The position numbers were made by a program, and so were the translations under genes. Below, piece after piece: positions 9,227 to 17,782 of a DNA stretch of 64,000 nt. Source of the DNA: Bacteroidota bacterium (lineage in GTDB: Bacteria > Bacteroidota > Bacteroidia > AKYH767-A > 2013-40CM-41-45); the NCBI GenBank assembly GCA_016720935.1, contig JADKJP010000002.1, forward strand, positions 474,081 through 538,080. The letters run 5' to 3'. Position 1 is the stretch's first letter. The number at the start of each line of letters is the position of its first letter. Below the pieces are notes generated by a model. That model was not told the origin of the DNA, ran no database searches, and saw nothing but the letters and a program-made list of their open reading frames with translations.

Positions 9227-9874
9227 TTAAGCGTGTTTCACAATTACAGATTCGATGACATTCGCAACATCTTCACACATATCGGTTGCTGTTTCGAGTG
9301 CTGATAAGACCTCTTTGATTTTGATGATCTGTATTGCATCCTTTTCTTCTTCAAATAATCTGGCTACGGCATTATCGAAAATATCATCCGCATGATTCTC
9401 AATGCTGTTGACTCTTACCAATGCTTCACGAATTTTGATCATGTTGTTCATGCTGCGCAGGCTTTGGATGGCACTGTTCAGTTCTTCGGCACATTGAAGG
9501 ATAAGTTCACTCAGCTTAATCATCGAAGGGTGAATGGTTTCTACTTTGTAGAGTTCTATTCTCTTAGCTGAGCCATGGATATAATCAATGATGTCATCAA
9601 GCCCGGATGCCAAATGCTGGATGTCTTCACGATCGAAAGGAGTGATAAAAGTACGTGCAACTTCATTAAAGATCTGGTGGGTTATTTCATCACCTGTATG
9701 TTCCAGTTTTTCGATCTGACGGATAAAAGCTGTTCTCTTTTCAGGAGAAGTGGTGGTGAGTGCCTCATACAACAGTTTGGAGATGGCAACAAGATTGGCA
9801 GAAGCCTGTTCAAAAAGCGGATAGAATTTTCTGTCTTTTGGAACGAAGTATTGGAAGATTGAATTCGCCGACAT
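9227..9874 (-). CDS. DUF47 family (PhoU-like) Pit accessory protein
   Basis: All-helical cytosolic protein of 215 residues, related in fold to PhoU. Typical features are FDREDIQHLASGLDDIIDYI and the helical metal-site repeats ENHADDIFD and ATDMCEDVANVIE, rich in acidic residues. In this family the protein is made with a PiT transporter and is thought to modulate its activity; the 30-base spacing to the transporter supports that. Start MSANSIFQYFVPKDRKF is typical for the family. A TTACTTTC sequence upstream may be its -7 box. Confidence 0.9.
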   Translation of the reverse strand: MSANSIFQYFVPKDRKFYPLFEQASANLVAISKLLYEALTTTSPEKRTAFIRQIEKLEHTGDEITHQIFNEVARTFITPFDREDIQHLASGLDDIIDYIHGSAKRIELYKVETIHPSMIKLSELILQCAEELNSAIQSLRSMNNMIKIREALVRVNSIENHADDIFDNAVARLFEEEKDAIQIIKIKEVLSALETATDMCEDVANVIESVIVKHA

Positions 9875-10260
9875 GTTTGGAAGATTATTTTAAGAATGGA
9901 CGAAAGTAATGAAATTAAGGTGGGAAAAATTTCAATGTTGATAATTTCACAGGGAAATTTTATTGTATTTCATTCGATTTTTTCGAAATTTTGACATAAA
10001 GTAAAGCTTCCAAATCCGGAGCTTCGAATAAAACCTCTTCGGATGAAGTATTGGCGAATACCTTAAATGAATATATGTTCTGAAGAGAGTGATTTTTTAA
10101 AAGGATTTCCGGCTAACTTTAATGGAATATTGTCCGAGTATTAATTTCGGACACCAAAACATTAAGAACCCGATAGTTGTTTAGAATCCATTCTTTATAA
10201 GAAAAGGCGCCTTTACAATAATTAATAATAGATTCTCCCCATTTTTTGACGCATACATGA
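9875..10260. other. Divergent intergenic region between DUF47 and the response regulator
   Basis: 386 bases without a supportable gene, between two divergently transcribed operons, so it should hold both promoters. A possible DUF47 -7 box is noted near 9905 on the minus strand. No long inverted repeat, tandem box or copy of the island's 21-base motif was seen. Confidence 0.5.
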
Positions 10261-10953
10261 ATGAATACAATACCCGGTAAAATTCTACTGATAGAAGACG
10301 AACCCAAACTGGCAGCCTTTATTAAGAGGGGACTGGAAGAGAATGGTTTGGAAACAGATGTATCTTATGATGGAGAACTTGGCTCAAGGATGGCAAAATC
10401 CGGGAATTATAGTTTATACATTCTGGACGTGAATCTACCGTACAAAAACGGAATAGAAATTTGCAAAGAACTTCGTCAGCAAAATAAAAACTCTCCGGTG
10501 CTAATGCTTACTGCCCTGGGGAGCACGGAGGATAAGTTGCTGGGTTTTGATGCCGGGGCGGATGATTACCTCTTAAAGCCGTTTGAATTTCTGGAATTAT
10601 TAGCAAGGGTAAAGGCCTTGTTGAAAAGAGTGAATGCTGACAATACAGTATCTGACCTACTGCGTTTCGCGGACATTGAACTTGATTTGAATTTGCACGC
10701 GGCTAAACGTGGCGGTAAAAAAATTGATCTCACAGCCAAAGAATTTGCATTGCTTGAATATTTTATGCGGAATAAAAAGAGAGTCATTAGCAGGGTAGAA
10801 CTTGCAGAGAAAATATGGGATATTTCTTTTGACACTGGAACAAATGTCATTGATGTATATGTCAATTTTCTTCGAAAAAAAATTGATAAAAATTTCAACA
10901 AGAAACTGATTCATACCCAAATCGGAGTTGGATATATCATGAAAGAAGAATAG
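10261..10953 (+). CDS. OmpR-family response regulator
   Basis: 230-residue DNA-binding response regulator. The receiver domain (~5-120) has the acidic pair IEDEP, phospho-acceptor Asp ~56 in YILDVNLP, Thr in MLTALG and Lys in DDYLLKPF. A winged-helix OmpR-type domain fills ~130-228 (LTAKEFALLEYFMRN; DVYVNFLRKKID; GVGYIMKEE). The partner kinase follows 80 bases downstream. Proteins of this type usually bind direct repeats about 10-11 bases apart; such an array lies after the kinase, before the Hsp20 gene. Confidence 0.95.
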   Translation: MNTIPGKILLIEDEPKLAAFIKRGLEENGLETDVSYDGELGSRMAKSGNYSLYILDVNLPYKNGIEICKELRQQNKNSPVLMLTALGSTEDKLLGFDAGADDYLLKPFEFLELLARVKALLKRVNADNTVSDLLRFADIELDLNLHAAKRGGKKIDLTAKEFALLEYFMRNKKRVISRVELAEKIWDISFDTGTNVIDVYVNFLRKKIDKNFNKKLIHTQIGVGYIMKEE

Positions 10954-11033
10954 TTGATCTTGAAAATAATGATTCACTTTTTCCGCTGGAATTTCGTTGA
11001 ACATTCAATTTCATATTGAGAAAGAATTTTTGC

Positions 11034-12401
11034 ATGCAAATAAAAAATCAACTTACTCTTCAGTTTTCAATCCTGGTTGGGGCCATCCTTCTGCTTTTTT
11101 GTTTTTCGATTTATTTTCTATCCGCCTTTTTTCTGAAAAAGGAATTCAGTATGGAGTTAAAAAAGAAGGCGGAATTTACGGCCGGTTTGCTTCTTAAAAA
11201 CGATGGCCTTAATTTAGTTTTGATTGAATCTCTCGGCAATCAAAAAATCAATGAAATGTTGGGAGAGCAGATTTTTATTTCAACGGAATCGGGAGAAGAG
11301 TTATTCAACAGTTTTGATAATGCTCAATTGCTTAATTGGATCAGATCTCCGGAACAATTACCGGATGGACCTTCGTATGTTCCCCTGGCTGATGATTATC
11401 TATTGCATAAATTTTCTTATTCTCCTGCAGGAGGTTCCTATATTGTAATAGTTGCCTCGAAGAACAATTATTTGGTTGAGCTTAATCTTCTGAAAATATT
11501 TCTCATTTCAGGATTTATTCTGAGCCTTGGTATTGTTTATTTCTCAGGGAAATATTTTTCTGCCGCCGCTCTTGGCCCGGTGGAAAAAATTGTAAATGAA
11601 GTGGAGGCGATTTCCGCTACAAATCTTCACAAGCGACTCGACATTGCGAATGGCGAAGATGAATTGGCTCATCTTTCCATCACATTCAATCGATTATTGG
11701 AGAGGTTGGAAACCAGTTTTGCGCTTCAACGAAATTTTGTCGCCAATGCTTCACATGAATTACGTACTCCTCTAAGTGCCATAACCGCCCAGCTGGAAGT
11801 TACCTTGATGAATACAAGAAGTGTGGAGGAATACAAACTTGTTATGCAATCGATACTGGATGATATCCGGGAGATGAACCAACTTTCAGAGGGTCTCTTT
11901 GATCTGACGCTTGCCAGTCGGGATGTTTCACTCATGAAATTTTCAGAAGTACGCCTGGATGAATTGCTCATGCAGTCAAGAGGGGAGTTGTTAAAGAAAA
12001 AGCCGGAATATAAAATCAACATCCACATTGGAGAATTGCCGGACAACGAGCGGTTGCTAATGTTACACGGGAAGGAACATTTGCTGAAATCCACATTGCG
12101 CAATCTGATGGATAATGCCTGTAAATATTCACCGGATAAGACTGCGGATGTGATTCTTACTTTTGAAAATCAAAATATAATTATCCGTATCCTGGATCAC
12201 GGAATCGGAATTCCTGCCGATTATATGGACAAATTATTTACACCACTTTTACGGGCCGGCAATGTGAAACACATTCAGGGCCATGGTCTGGGTCTCGCTT
12301 TGGCTAAGAAGATTGTAGAGCTGCATCACGGTAAAATTTCTGTTGAATCGGAAATAGACAAAGGAACCCGTGTATTGCTTACATTTCCTGCATTGCTATA
12401 G
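11034..12401 (+). CDS. Membrane sensor histidine kinase (HAMP-type)
   Basis: Inner-membrane sensor kinase of about 455 residues. TM1 (~8-32) and TM2 (~150-172) flank a short periplasmic sensor; a HAMP linker (LGPVEKIVNEVEAIS) leads to the phospho-acceptor box ANASHELRTPLSAI. The ATP-binding part has N-box TLRNLMDNACKYSP, G1 ILDHGIGIP and G2 GHGLGLALAKKIVE. The start MQIKNQLTLQF at 11034 is preferred over an upstream TTG at 11016. Domain order is CusS/QseC-like, but the signal sensed is unknown. It pairs with the response regulator before it. Confidence 0.93.
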   Translation: MQIKNQLTLQFSILVGAILLLFCFSIYFLSAFFLKKEFSMELKKKAEFTAGLLLKNDGLNLVLIESLGNQKINEMLGEQIFISTESGEELFNSFDNAQLLNWIRSPEQLPDGPSYVPLADDYLLHKFSYSPAGGSYIVIVASKNNYLVELNLLKIFLISGFILSLGIVYFSGKYFSAAALGPVEKIVNEVEAISATNLHKRLDIANGEDELAHLSITFNRLLERLETSFALQRNFVANASHELRTPLSAITAQLEVTLMNTRSVEEYKLVMQSILDDIREMNQLSEGLFDLTLASRDVSLMKFSEVRLDELLMQSRGELLKKKPEYKINIHIGELPDNERLLMLHGKEHLLKSTLRNLMDNACKYSPDKTADVILTFENQNIIIRILDHGIGIPADYMDKLFTPLLRAGNVKHIQGHGLGLALAKKIVELHHGKISVESEIDKGTRVLLTFPALL

Positions 12402-12433
12402 TAGATTTAATCCTTAGGGTTTTTTCGTTCAAT

Positions 12434-12490
12434 TTTAATCCTTTTTTAATCTCCCTTTAATTCCATTTTAAGGAGTTTGCTCGTCCTTTG
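12434..12490 (+). promoter_or_regulatory. Four TTTAA direct repeats at 11-base period plus -7 box
   Basis: TTTAA occurs at 12434, 12445, 12456 and 12467, each exactly 11 bases apart, so all four boxes lie on roughly the same face of the helix. A CCTTTG -7-like box ends at 12490. The array is 67 bases upstream of the Hsp20 gene and just after the two-component operon. Tandem boxes at ~11 bases are the usual site of OmpR/PhoB-type regulators, so the neighbouring response regulator is the natural candidate binder (inference). Confidence 0.7.
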
Positions 12491-12556
12491 TGCACGTATT
12501 TAAAATGAATACGTCCGGCAACAGGGAAACTGAAGCATTAATAAATCCTGAAAACG

Positions 12557-13309
12557 ATGAAAACAAATAATCCTATCAGCGCCACAGAAGGCCTGATGAA
12601 TAAAAAAGAAAGATATAATAAACTCACCGGATTTCCACTTGCCAATGTGGCTGAAACAAATGACTTGATAGAGCTGGTACTGGAGGTTCCCGGTTACAAG
12701 CCGGAAGATATTTCTGTCCATTTTATCCAAAGCAGAATTTTCATTTCAGGTAGTCGAAATGAAAATTATTCCTCGCGTTCCCGACTTCACCTGAGTGTGG
12801 AAAGAATTGCCAATTTTCATTGGGTCTACGATTTGAAAATTCCGATTTCAAAAAAGGATCTCCAGATCGATCTTGAAAATGGATTTTTATTTATTACCGT
12901 ACGGAAGACAGAGAAGGGAATTCAACCACAAACGGAGAATGCTTTGCCCGAAAATTTCATGGAAGATTCTGTGTATTTCCCACGCGCGAATATTGTGGAG
13001 ACAGAAAATCATATTGAACTCAGTCTCGAAATTCCGGGATATAAAAATGAAGATGTCTCCATTCATTCGCAGGAAGGAAAATTGGAAATAAGGGGAAAGC
13101 GATCCTTGAATTTATACATTAAGGAAATGAAGTATCGGCGTATCGAAGTTCCATTCAGGAATAAATTTCTTCGTCGTTTTGAACTTCCTGAAAATACAAA
13201 TCATGGTCAACTGTCCTGGTCGGTTCAGCAAGGGATACTGTATGTGTTTCTCCCGAAGTTGAGTGAAATTCGGAAGGAAGAAGTTTCCAGGGAGTCTCAG
13301 CTTGCCTGA
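12557..13309 (+). CDS. Tandem-domain Hsp20 (two alpha-crystallin domains)
   Basis: Small-heat-shock-type protein of 250 residues with two alpha-crystallin domains. Domain 1 (~30-115) begins NVAETNDLIELVLEVPGYK and ends LENGFLFITVRK; domain 2 (~140-240) begins NIVETENHIELSLEIPGYK and ends VQQGILYVFLPKL. The same opening phrase twice shows an internal duplication. Family proteins are ATP-independent holdases, normally with one domain and 140-160 residues. The usual C-terminal IxI tail motif is not evident. It is likely controlled by the TTTAA array upstream; a strong terminator follows. Confidence 0.88.
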   Translation: MKTNNPISATEGLMNKKERYNKLTGFPLANVAETNDLIELVLEVPGYKPEDISVHFIQSRIFISGSRNENYSSRSRLHLSVERIANFHWVYDLKIPISKKDLQIDLENGFLFITVRKTEKGIQPQTENALPENFMEDSVYFPRANIVETENHIELSLEIPGYKNEDVSIHSQEGKLEIRGKRSLNLYIKEMKYRRIEVPFRNKFLRRFELPENTNHGQLSWSVQQGILYVFLPKLSEIRKEEVSRESQLA

Positions 13310-13339
13310 AAATCTAATTTCTAACGCAATTACCCTGCA

Positions 13340-13367
13340 CCCTGCCGGTTGTAACCGGCAGGGTTTT
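13340..13367 (+). terminator. Rho-independent terminator after Hsp20
   Basis: CCCTGCCGGTT at 13340-13350 pairs with AACCGGCAGGG at 13353-13363, followed directly by TTTT. The stem is GC-rich and perfect. It lies 31 bases after the Hsp20 stop codon and isolates that gene from the sbtA remnant. Confidence 0.9.
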
Positions 13368-13386
13368 AATACAAAGAAACCTCAAT

Positions 13387-13687
13387 ATGTCATCTTTCGA
13401 TCCGGTTGTTCTGTTTTTTATTCTTGGCGTAATTGTAGGAATATCAAAATCAGATTTAAAAATTCCGGATTCGTTTTACAATATTCTCAGTATTTACCTT
13501 TTGCTCTCCATTGGGATCAAGGGAGGAATAGAATTGTATAAGACCGGCCGCTATGAAAATGGCTGTTCCGGCTGCCAATCCCACTTATTATCTGACAGCC
13601 GCTTTGGGAATTACATTCCCCTTCAATATCATCGTCGGTATTAGTATTTATCATCATCTCACGAATTTATTTTATCAATCAATATAA
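13387..13687 (+). pseudogene. sbtA: Internally deleted sodium-dependent bicarbonate transporter
   Basis: The first ~50 codons from ATG 13387 read as the SbtA N-terminus (FDPVVLFFILGVIVGISKSDLKIP ends in SIGIKGGIELYK). From about 13541, in another frame, the sequence reads as the extreme C-terminus (PAAMKMAVPAANPT, then ALGITFPFNIIVGI) and stops at 13685-13687. Roughly 200 central residues and a frame are missing, so no working permease can be made. SbtA imports bicarbonate with sodium. The next gene is a carbonic anhydrase, so this was probably a two-gene bicarbonate module. Start and end look well conserved, suggesting a recent deletion or an assembly collapse. Confidence 0.82.
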
Positions 13688-13744
13688 GTTCAGATCATCT
13701 ACTCAGTCAAACCTTAAAATGACACTCTAATAAAATAATAAATT

Positions 13745-14452
13745 ATGAAAACTATAATCCTTAAATCCTCTTTGATTGTATTGTGTGTGCTTTCCTTCAT
13801 GTCTTTCAGAACAGGGGAAGAATCTACCTCCAAAACTATTTCGAAAGAAGCTCAGGCCGCGCTCCAGCCGGGTCAGGCGCTTGAGAAATTAAAGGATGGA
13901 AATCGCCGGTTTGTCGAAAATAGAATGTTGAAACGGGATTATCCCGAATTAGTGAAAAGTTCAGCAAAGGGCCAATACCCTCATTCAGTAATACTCAGTT
14001 GTCTTGATTCCAGAACATCTTCTGAATTGATTTTTGATCAGGGTCTTGGGGATGTGTTTAATGCCCGTATTGCGGGGAATTTCGAAAACACAGATATCCT
14101 TGGGAGTATGGAGTTTGCCTGTAAGGTCGCCGGAGCCAAGCTGATTGTTGTATTAGGACACACGAATTGCGGTGCTGTGAAAGGGGCTTGTGACAATGTT
14201 CAAATGGGAAACCTCAGCAACGTGATTGATCAGATCAAGCCTTCAGCAGAAATTGTAAAAAATATTCCTGGTGAACGAAACTCTAAGAACCATGAATTTG
14301 TTGAGGCTGTATCAAAACAAAATGTGTTACAAACCATCAGCGACATCCGTCAACGCAGCCCGATTTTGAAAGCCATGGAAGAAAAAGGAGAAATCATGAT
14401 TGTAGGCGGAATGTATGATCTCGAAACTGGAGTTGTGAACTTATATAATTAA
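13745..14452 (+). CDS. Beta-class carbonic anhydrase, probably periplasmic
   Basis: Zinc enzyme interconverting CO2 and bicarbonate, 235 residues. Beta-class ligands are visible: Cys ~86, Asp ~88 and Arg ~90 in SCLDSR, and His ~139 and Cys ~142 in GHTNCGAVKGA. A hydrophobic N-terminus (ILKSSLIVLCVLSFMSF) looks like a signal peptide, placing the enzyme in the periplasm, unlike most cytosolic beta enzymes. DGNRRFVE near residue 50 is typical of this subgroup. It follows the sbtA remnant by 57 bases and precedes a zinc-ribbon gene by 8. Confidence 0.92.
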   Translation: MKTIILKSSLIVLCVLSFMSFRTGEESTSKTISKEAQAALQPGQALEKLKDGNRRFVENRMLKRDYPELVKSSAKGQYPHSVILSCLDSRTSSELIFDQGLGDVFNARIAGNFENTDILGSMEFACKVAGAKLIVVLGHTNCGAVKGACDNVQMGNLSNVIDQIKPSAEIVKNIPGERNSKNHEFVEAVSKQNVLQTISDIRQRSPILKAMEEKGEIMIVGGMYDLETGVVNLYN

Positions 14453-14460
14453 TAGAACTC

Positions 14461-14709
14461 ATGAACTGTCCGAATTGCAAACAACAATTGGCCATCTCAG
14501 AAAGAATGGGCATCGAAATTGATTATTGTCCTTCCTGCAGAGGCGTATGGCTGGATCGTGGAGAGCTTGATAAGCTACTGGAGCGATCAACATCTTTTAG
14601 TACTGATAGAAAGAGAGATTCTTTTGATGATGATGCTTATCGATCGGAGGAAAAAAACCCTAAATTTCGCAAACGAAAGAACATTTTAGGAGACTTGTTC
14701 GATTTTTAA
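14461..14709 (+). CDS. TFIIB-type zinc-ribbon protein
   Basis: 82-residue protein with two CxxC pairs: CPNCKQQL at the start and CPSCRGVWLDRGELDKLL at ~26-43, the hallmark of the zf-TFIIB domain family. The tail is charged (RKRDSFDDD; KFRKRKN). Function is unknown; members are small cytosolic zinc-binding proteins. It starts 8 bases after the carbonic anhydrase stop and abuts the TerC gene, so the three are likely co-transcribed. Confidence 0.85.
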   Translation: MNCPNCKQQLAISERMGIEIDYCPSCRGVWLDRGELDKLLERSTSFSTDRKRDSFDDDAYRSEEKNPKFRKRKNILGDLFDF

Positions 14710-15639
14710 ATGTTGATCATGGAAAATCAGGTTTTGCTTTGGGTAGGGTTCAATCTCTTTGTCTTGTTCATGCTTGCATTGGACCTGGGTGTTTTTCATA
14801 GAAAGGCACATCAGGTTACGGTGAAGGAAGCGATTGCCTGGAGTCTCCTTTGGATTACCCTTGCATTAATTTTTAATGCAGGGGTTTATCACTATATGGG
14901 ACCACAGAAAGGAGTGGAGTTCTTTACCGGGTATCTGATAGAGAAGGCTCTGAGTATTGATAATATATTTGTATTCGTATTGATCTTTTCTTTTTTTAAG
15001 GTTCCTGAAATCCATAAACATCGGGTATTGTTTTGGGGTGTATTGGGAGCTTTGCTCATGCGTGCCGTATTTATTTTTGCAGGTGTCGCTTTGATTACAA
15101 AATTTCATTGGATCATTTACGTATTCGGTGCATTCCTGATTGGTACGGGATTGAAAATGGCTTTTACAGACAAAGATAAAAAGCCTGATCTGGACAAGAA
15201 CCCTGTTGTGAGGTTGTTCAGGAAGTTTATTCCCGTCACTGAAAATTATGAAGGTGACAGGTTTTTTGTAAAAAGAAATGCGCGATGGGTTGCAACACCG
15301 TTGATGATCGTACTGATTCTTATTGAGACAACCGACTTGATTTTTGCTGTTGACAGCATTCCTGCAATTCTTGCCATTACGGATGATACTTTTATTGTAT
15401 ATACATCGAATGTTTTTGCGATCCTTGGTCTTCGTTCATTGTATTTCGCTTTGGCAGGCATCATCCATTTGTTCCGATACCTGCATTTCGGACTGGCGGC
15501 AATTTTGGTTTTTGTCGGTATTAAAATGATGCTGGTGGATCTTTATAAAATACCGATTTCCTATTCGCTGATCATTATCTCTCTCATTCTGATAACGAGT
15601 ATTCTGTTTTCGGTTTTGAAAAAAAAGACAAGTGATTAA
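14710..15639 (+). CDS. TerC/Alx family integral membrane protein
   Basis: Inner-membrane protein of 309 residues with about nine hydrophobic segments. Family markers are LDLGVFHRKAH (~25-35), EKALSIDNIFVFVLIF (~78-93) with conserved acidic residues in the membrane, and ETTDLIFAVDSIPAIL (~205-220). TerC/Alx proteins act in metal (Mn) homeostasis and resistance to tellurite or alkali. The first Met directly follows the previous stop; a Met at 14719 (MENQVLLW) is an equally good start. Co-directional with the carbonic anhydrase and zinc-ribbon genes. Confidence 0.92.
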   Translation: MLIMENQVLLWVGFNLFVLFMLALDLGVFHRKAHQVTVKEAIAWSLLWITLALIFNAGVYHYMGPQKGVEFFTGYLIEKALSIDNIFVFVLIFSFFKVPEIHKHRVLFWGVLGALLMRAVFIFAGVALITKFHWIIYVFGAFLIGTGLKMAFTDKDKKPDLDKNPVVRLFRKFIPVTENYEGDRFFVKRNARWVATPLMIVLILIETTDLIFAVDSIPAILAITDDTFIVYTSNVFAILGLRSLYFALAGIIHLFRYLHFGLAAILVFVGIKMMLVDLYKIPISYSLIIISLILITSILFSVLKKKTSD

Positions 15640-15739
15640 ATCTTCGTGGCTCAAAACGATTTATTGACCGAAAACATATGAGTCAAGAAGGAGCGTTCCT
15701 TCCCTATGTGATAATCGAAAAAAACATCAAGGGCACTAA

Positions 15740-16852
15740 TTAGTGTATTAGCGAAAGGGCTGCAGATTGAGAATGCCCGTTTTCTCCGGTAACCCGTATA
15801 TAGTACAAACCCGGTGAAAGAGGTTGTTTAGCTTCCAGGAAAGACCACTCAAATGTATGGAGACCCGCGATCTCATTGCTACTGTATGGATTAGAAACAC
15901 AGATACCCTGGCTGTTGAGAACTTCAATTTTTAAACGACCATTTTCCGGAGCATTTATGGCAATTCGAATCTTGTCCTGCAATTTTGCAGGATTTGGGAA
16001 TACTTTGAGTTCGATTTGTCTTGTTTGTAATCTCGGAAGACCAGTAGTATTCAACCAATCCATTAAACGAACTGTTTCTGCATTGATAACTTGTTTTTGA
16101 TTTAATGATGTATCTCCATCATAAGCGAGGTAGGCGACAAGATTTAGATTGGCAATATTCCACGATGAATCAGGGATGAAACTCAGGTTTTGTGTATAGG
16201 TTGCGCCAGGTGTTACTTGCGGAGGAAGCGGTCCGACCATTCCCCAGGAACCTGCTAATCCGCGTCTGACAGTTTTATTATGGAACCAGTTTACCAAAGG
16301 GTTGGCTCCGTTCTGGATCGTGGTCAGATAGTTTGTTTGTTCCAAAGAGCCTGTAGCCGGGATACTATCTTCAGTGATATATACATTCATTTTTATCGGT
16401 ACACCCAAAATCGGCGCGCTGTCGAAATTCATATCCACACTGAAATGATATTGTTGTCCGTCAAAATAAGGATCACGTAATGAAATACTTGCTATAGCCG
16501 CGACATTCATCCGGTCATTGTAGTGCGAATTAAAAGTAAGATGGGAAACATGAATGTGGGCATTGCCGGGATATTTGTAACGATCCACCGCGCCGGCAGG
16601 ATAACTTACAACTCCAAACATATCGCGGACAGCGGGCCATTCCGTGATTTCAAGATCATCCCATTCGTGCCATGATAGTGCAATTGTGTTTAAGGGATGA
16701 AGCGCCTCCAGGTTTTCGATTCTTACGGCTGCATCCGGACAGCCGCCACACCAGGCGCCGGTAAATTCTTCTACCAATACTTTTCTAACGGTTTGAGCCC
16801 GGGATTGTAAGCTGATTGAAAGCAAGCACAGAAGAAGAAGTCTGTAGATCAT
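15740..16852 (-). CDS. Omp28-related secreted protein with T9SS sorting domain
   Basis: 370-residue secreted protein. A signal peptide (MIYRLLLLCLLSISLQSRAQ) precedes a thioredoxin-like segment starting KVLVEEFTGAWCGGCPDA, the Omp28 family opening, with a CxxC (CGGC) at ~35. The C-terminal ~80 residues form a type A sorting domain (VFPNPAKLQDKIRIAI ... SPGLYYIRVTG), so export through the type IX system to the surface is expected. The Cys pair suggests possible redox activity; no experiment-backed role is known. It is convergent with TerC. Confidence 0.88.
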   Translation of the reverse strand: MIYRLLLLCLLSISLQSRAQTVRKVLVEEFTGAWCGGCPDAAVRIENLEALHPLNTIALSWHEWDDLEITEWPAVRDMFGVVSYPAGAVDRYKYPGNAHIHVSHLTFNSHYNDRMNVAAIASISLRDPYFDGQQYHFSVDMNFDSAPILGVPIKMNVYITEDSIPATGSLEQTNYLTTIQNGANPLVNWFHNKTVRRGLAGSWGMVGPLPPQVTPGATYTQNLSFIPDSSWNIANLNLVAYLAYDGDTSLNQKQVINAETVRLMDWLNTTGLPRLQTRQIELKVFPNPAKLQDKIRIAINAPENGRLKIEVLNSQGICVSNPYSSNEIAGLHTFEWSFLEAKQPLSPGLYYIRVTGENGHSQSAALSLIH

Positions 16853-16932
16853 ACGAATGGAACTATGTATTTCAAAGATATATATTTCCCCTCATCATGC
16901 ATAGTAAAATCAGATAAGTACAATAAAAAATG

Positions 16933-16997
16933 TGTGAATGATGTAACTCTTAGACTGAATTGTGTAATGTGATAACGCATGGTAAATCGGAACTTTG
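16933..16997 (+). promoter_or_regulatory. Island motif, site 1 (before small stress operon 17035-17782)
   Basis: TGTGAATG then ATGTAAC (TGTAA at 16942), second half TGTAAT at 16963 (21 bases on), then GAACTTTG with TTT at 16994 (31 bases further). The second half occupies the place of a -33 box. The start codon of the first gene is 38 bases after the -7 box. Confidence 0.8.
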
Positions 16998-17034
16998 ATC
17001 AATAAAGAAGTAGTTCATCATTAATAATTCAGCC

Positions 17035-17274
17035 ATGAAAACCAACCAAAAAAACGTGAAAAGCAGTACCATTCCGGCTGTAAAAAACAAAAATGAGGAA
17101 ACAATTAAATCAGTTGTTCCCGGGAAAACAATCGTTCCATCCGTGAAACCTCTTGTCGCTGAAAAGGAAAAGGCTCCAAAAGAAGACATTCAAAAAGAGC
17201 TTCAGGAAAGGGAACATCTGCGCGAAACCAAAACTCCGGAAGCAAAAACGCCTCAAACTAAATCAAGAAAATGA
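17035..17274 (+). CDS. Lys/Glu-rich small hypothetical protein
   Basis: 79-residue protein rich in Lys, Glu, Thr and Pro (ending TPEAKTPQTKSRK), with no hydrophobic segment and no recognised domain. It looks disordered and cytosolic. It directly follows motif site 1 and is the first gene of a probable operon with a small membrane protein and a YtxH protein, so a stress-related role is inferred from context only. The strong promoter element and good ATG support a real gene. Confidence 0.6.
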   Translation: MKTNQKNVKSSTIPAVKNKNEETIKSVVPGKTIVPSVKPLVAEKEKAPKEDIQKELQEREHLRETKTPEAKTPQTKSRK

Positions 17275-17306
17275 AAATTTAGTATTTGTTTATAAAGTAT
17301 ACTCAG

Positions 17307-17471
17307 ATGGGAAACATGCTCCTCGCAATCGGAATTATTCAAGTTGGAATTGCCACCATTGGATTTATTGCATTCAACCCATTTGATGTAATTCAAATAC
17401 TGATTGTGCTTATTTCTATCGTGCTATTATACAAGCTTTCAAGAAAAAAGGAGATTGAAAGTGAAAAATAA
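17307..17471 (+). CDS. Small two-helix membrane protein
   Basis: 54-residue protein from ATG 17307 (MGNMLLAIGIIQVGIATIGF). Two hydrophobic helices (~3-23 and ~28-45) are separated by NPFD, and a charged tail (SRKKEIESEK) ends it. Size and layout resemble the lmo0937-like protein at 36507, but the sequence differs. The frame is open upstream to 17286; the MGN start is chosen for similarity to such proteins. It sits between two genes of the same small stress operon, 32 bases after the first. Confidence 0.6.
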   Translation: MGNMLLAIGIIQVGIATIGFIAFNPFDVIQILIVLISIVLLYKLSRKKEIESEK

Positions 17472-17491
17472 AACCTATAACAAAATCTATT

Positions 17492-17782
17492 ATGAAAACG
17501 GGCAAAGTATTTTTAGGAGTGTTGGCAGGACTTGCCACTGGTGCAATGTTAGGAATTCTTTTCGCTCCTGATAAAGGTACGCGAACAAGGAGAAGAATTG
17601 TACACAAGGGAGAAGATGTGTTGGATTCAATGGAGGAAAGATTTGATGATTTCCTTGAAAAAGTAAGCGAAAAGGTTGACCAGACTATTCGTACAACAGA
17701 TCACCTGGTTGCAAAGGCAAATGGGAAATACGAAGATGTCAGGGACACCATTAAAAAGGAAGTGAAAAATAACATTGGTTGA
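17492..17782 (+). CDS. YtxH domain-containing protein
   Basis: 96-residue protein with an N-terminal glycine-rich membrane helix (VFLGVLAGLATGAMLGILFAPDKGTRTR), the YtxH family signature, followed by an amphipathic, coiled-coil-like tail (SMEERFDDFLEKVSEKVDQ). Members are general-stress proteins anchored in the inner membrane; their exact role is unknown. Third gene behind motif site 1. Confidence 0.85.
   Translation: MKTGKVFLGVLAGLATGAMLGILFAPDKGTRTRRRIVHKGEDVLDSMEERFDDFLEKVSEKVDQTIRTTDHLVAKANGKYEDVRDTIKKEVKNNIG

Noticed and set aside
15640..15739. GAAGGA/TCCTTC hairpin between TerC and the Omp28-like gene as a terminator
   Set aside because: The stem is about six base pairs with a 3-base loop and no T-run on either strand.
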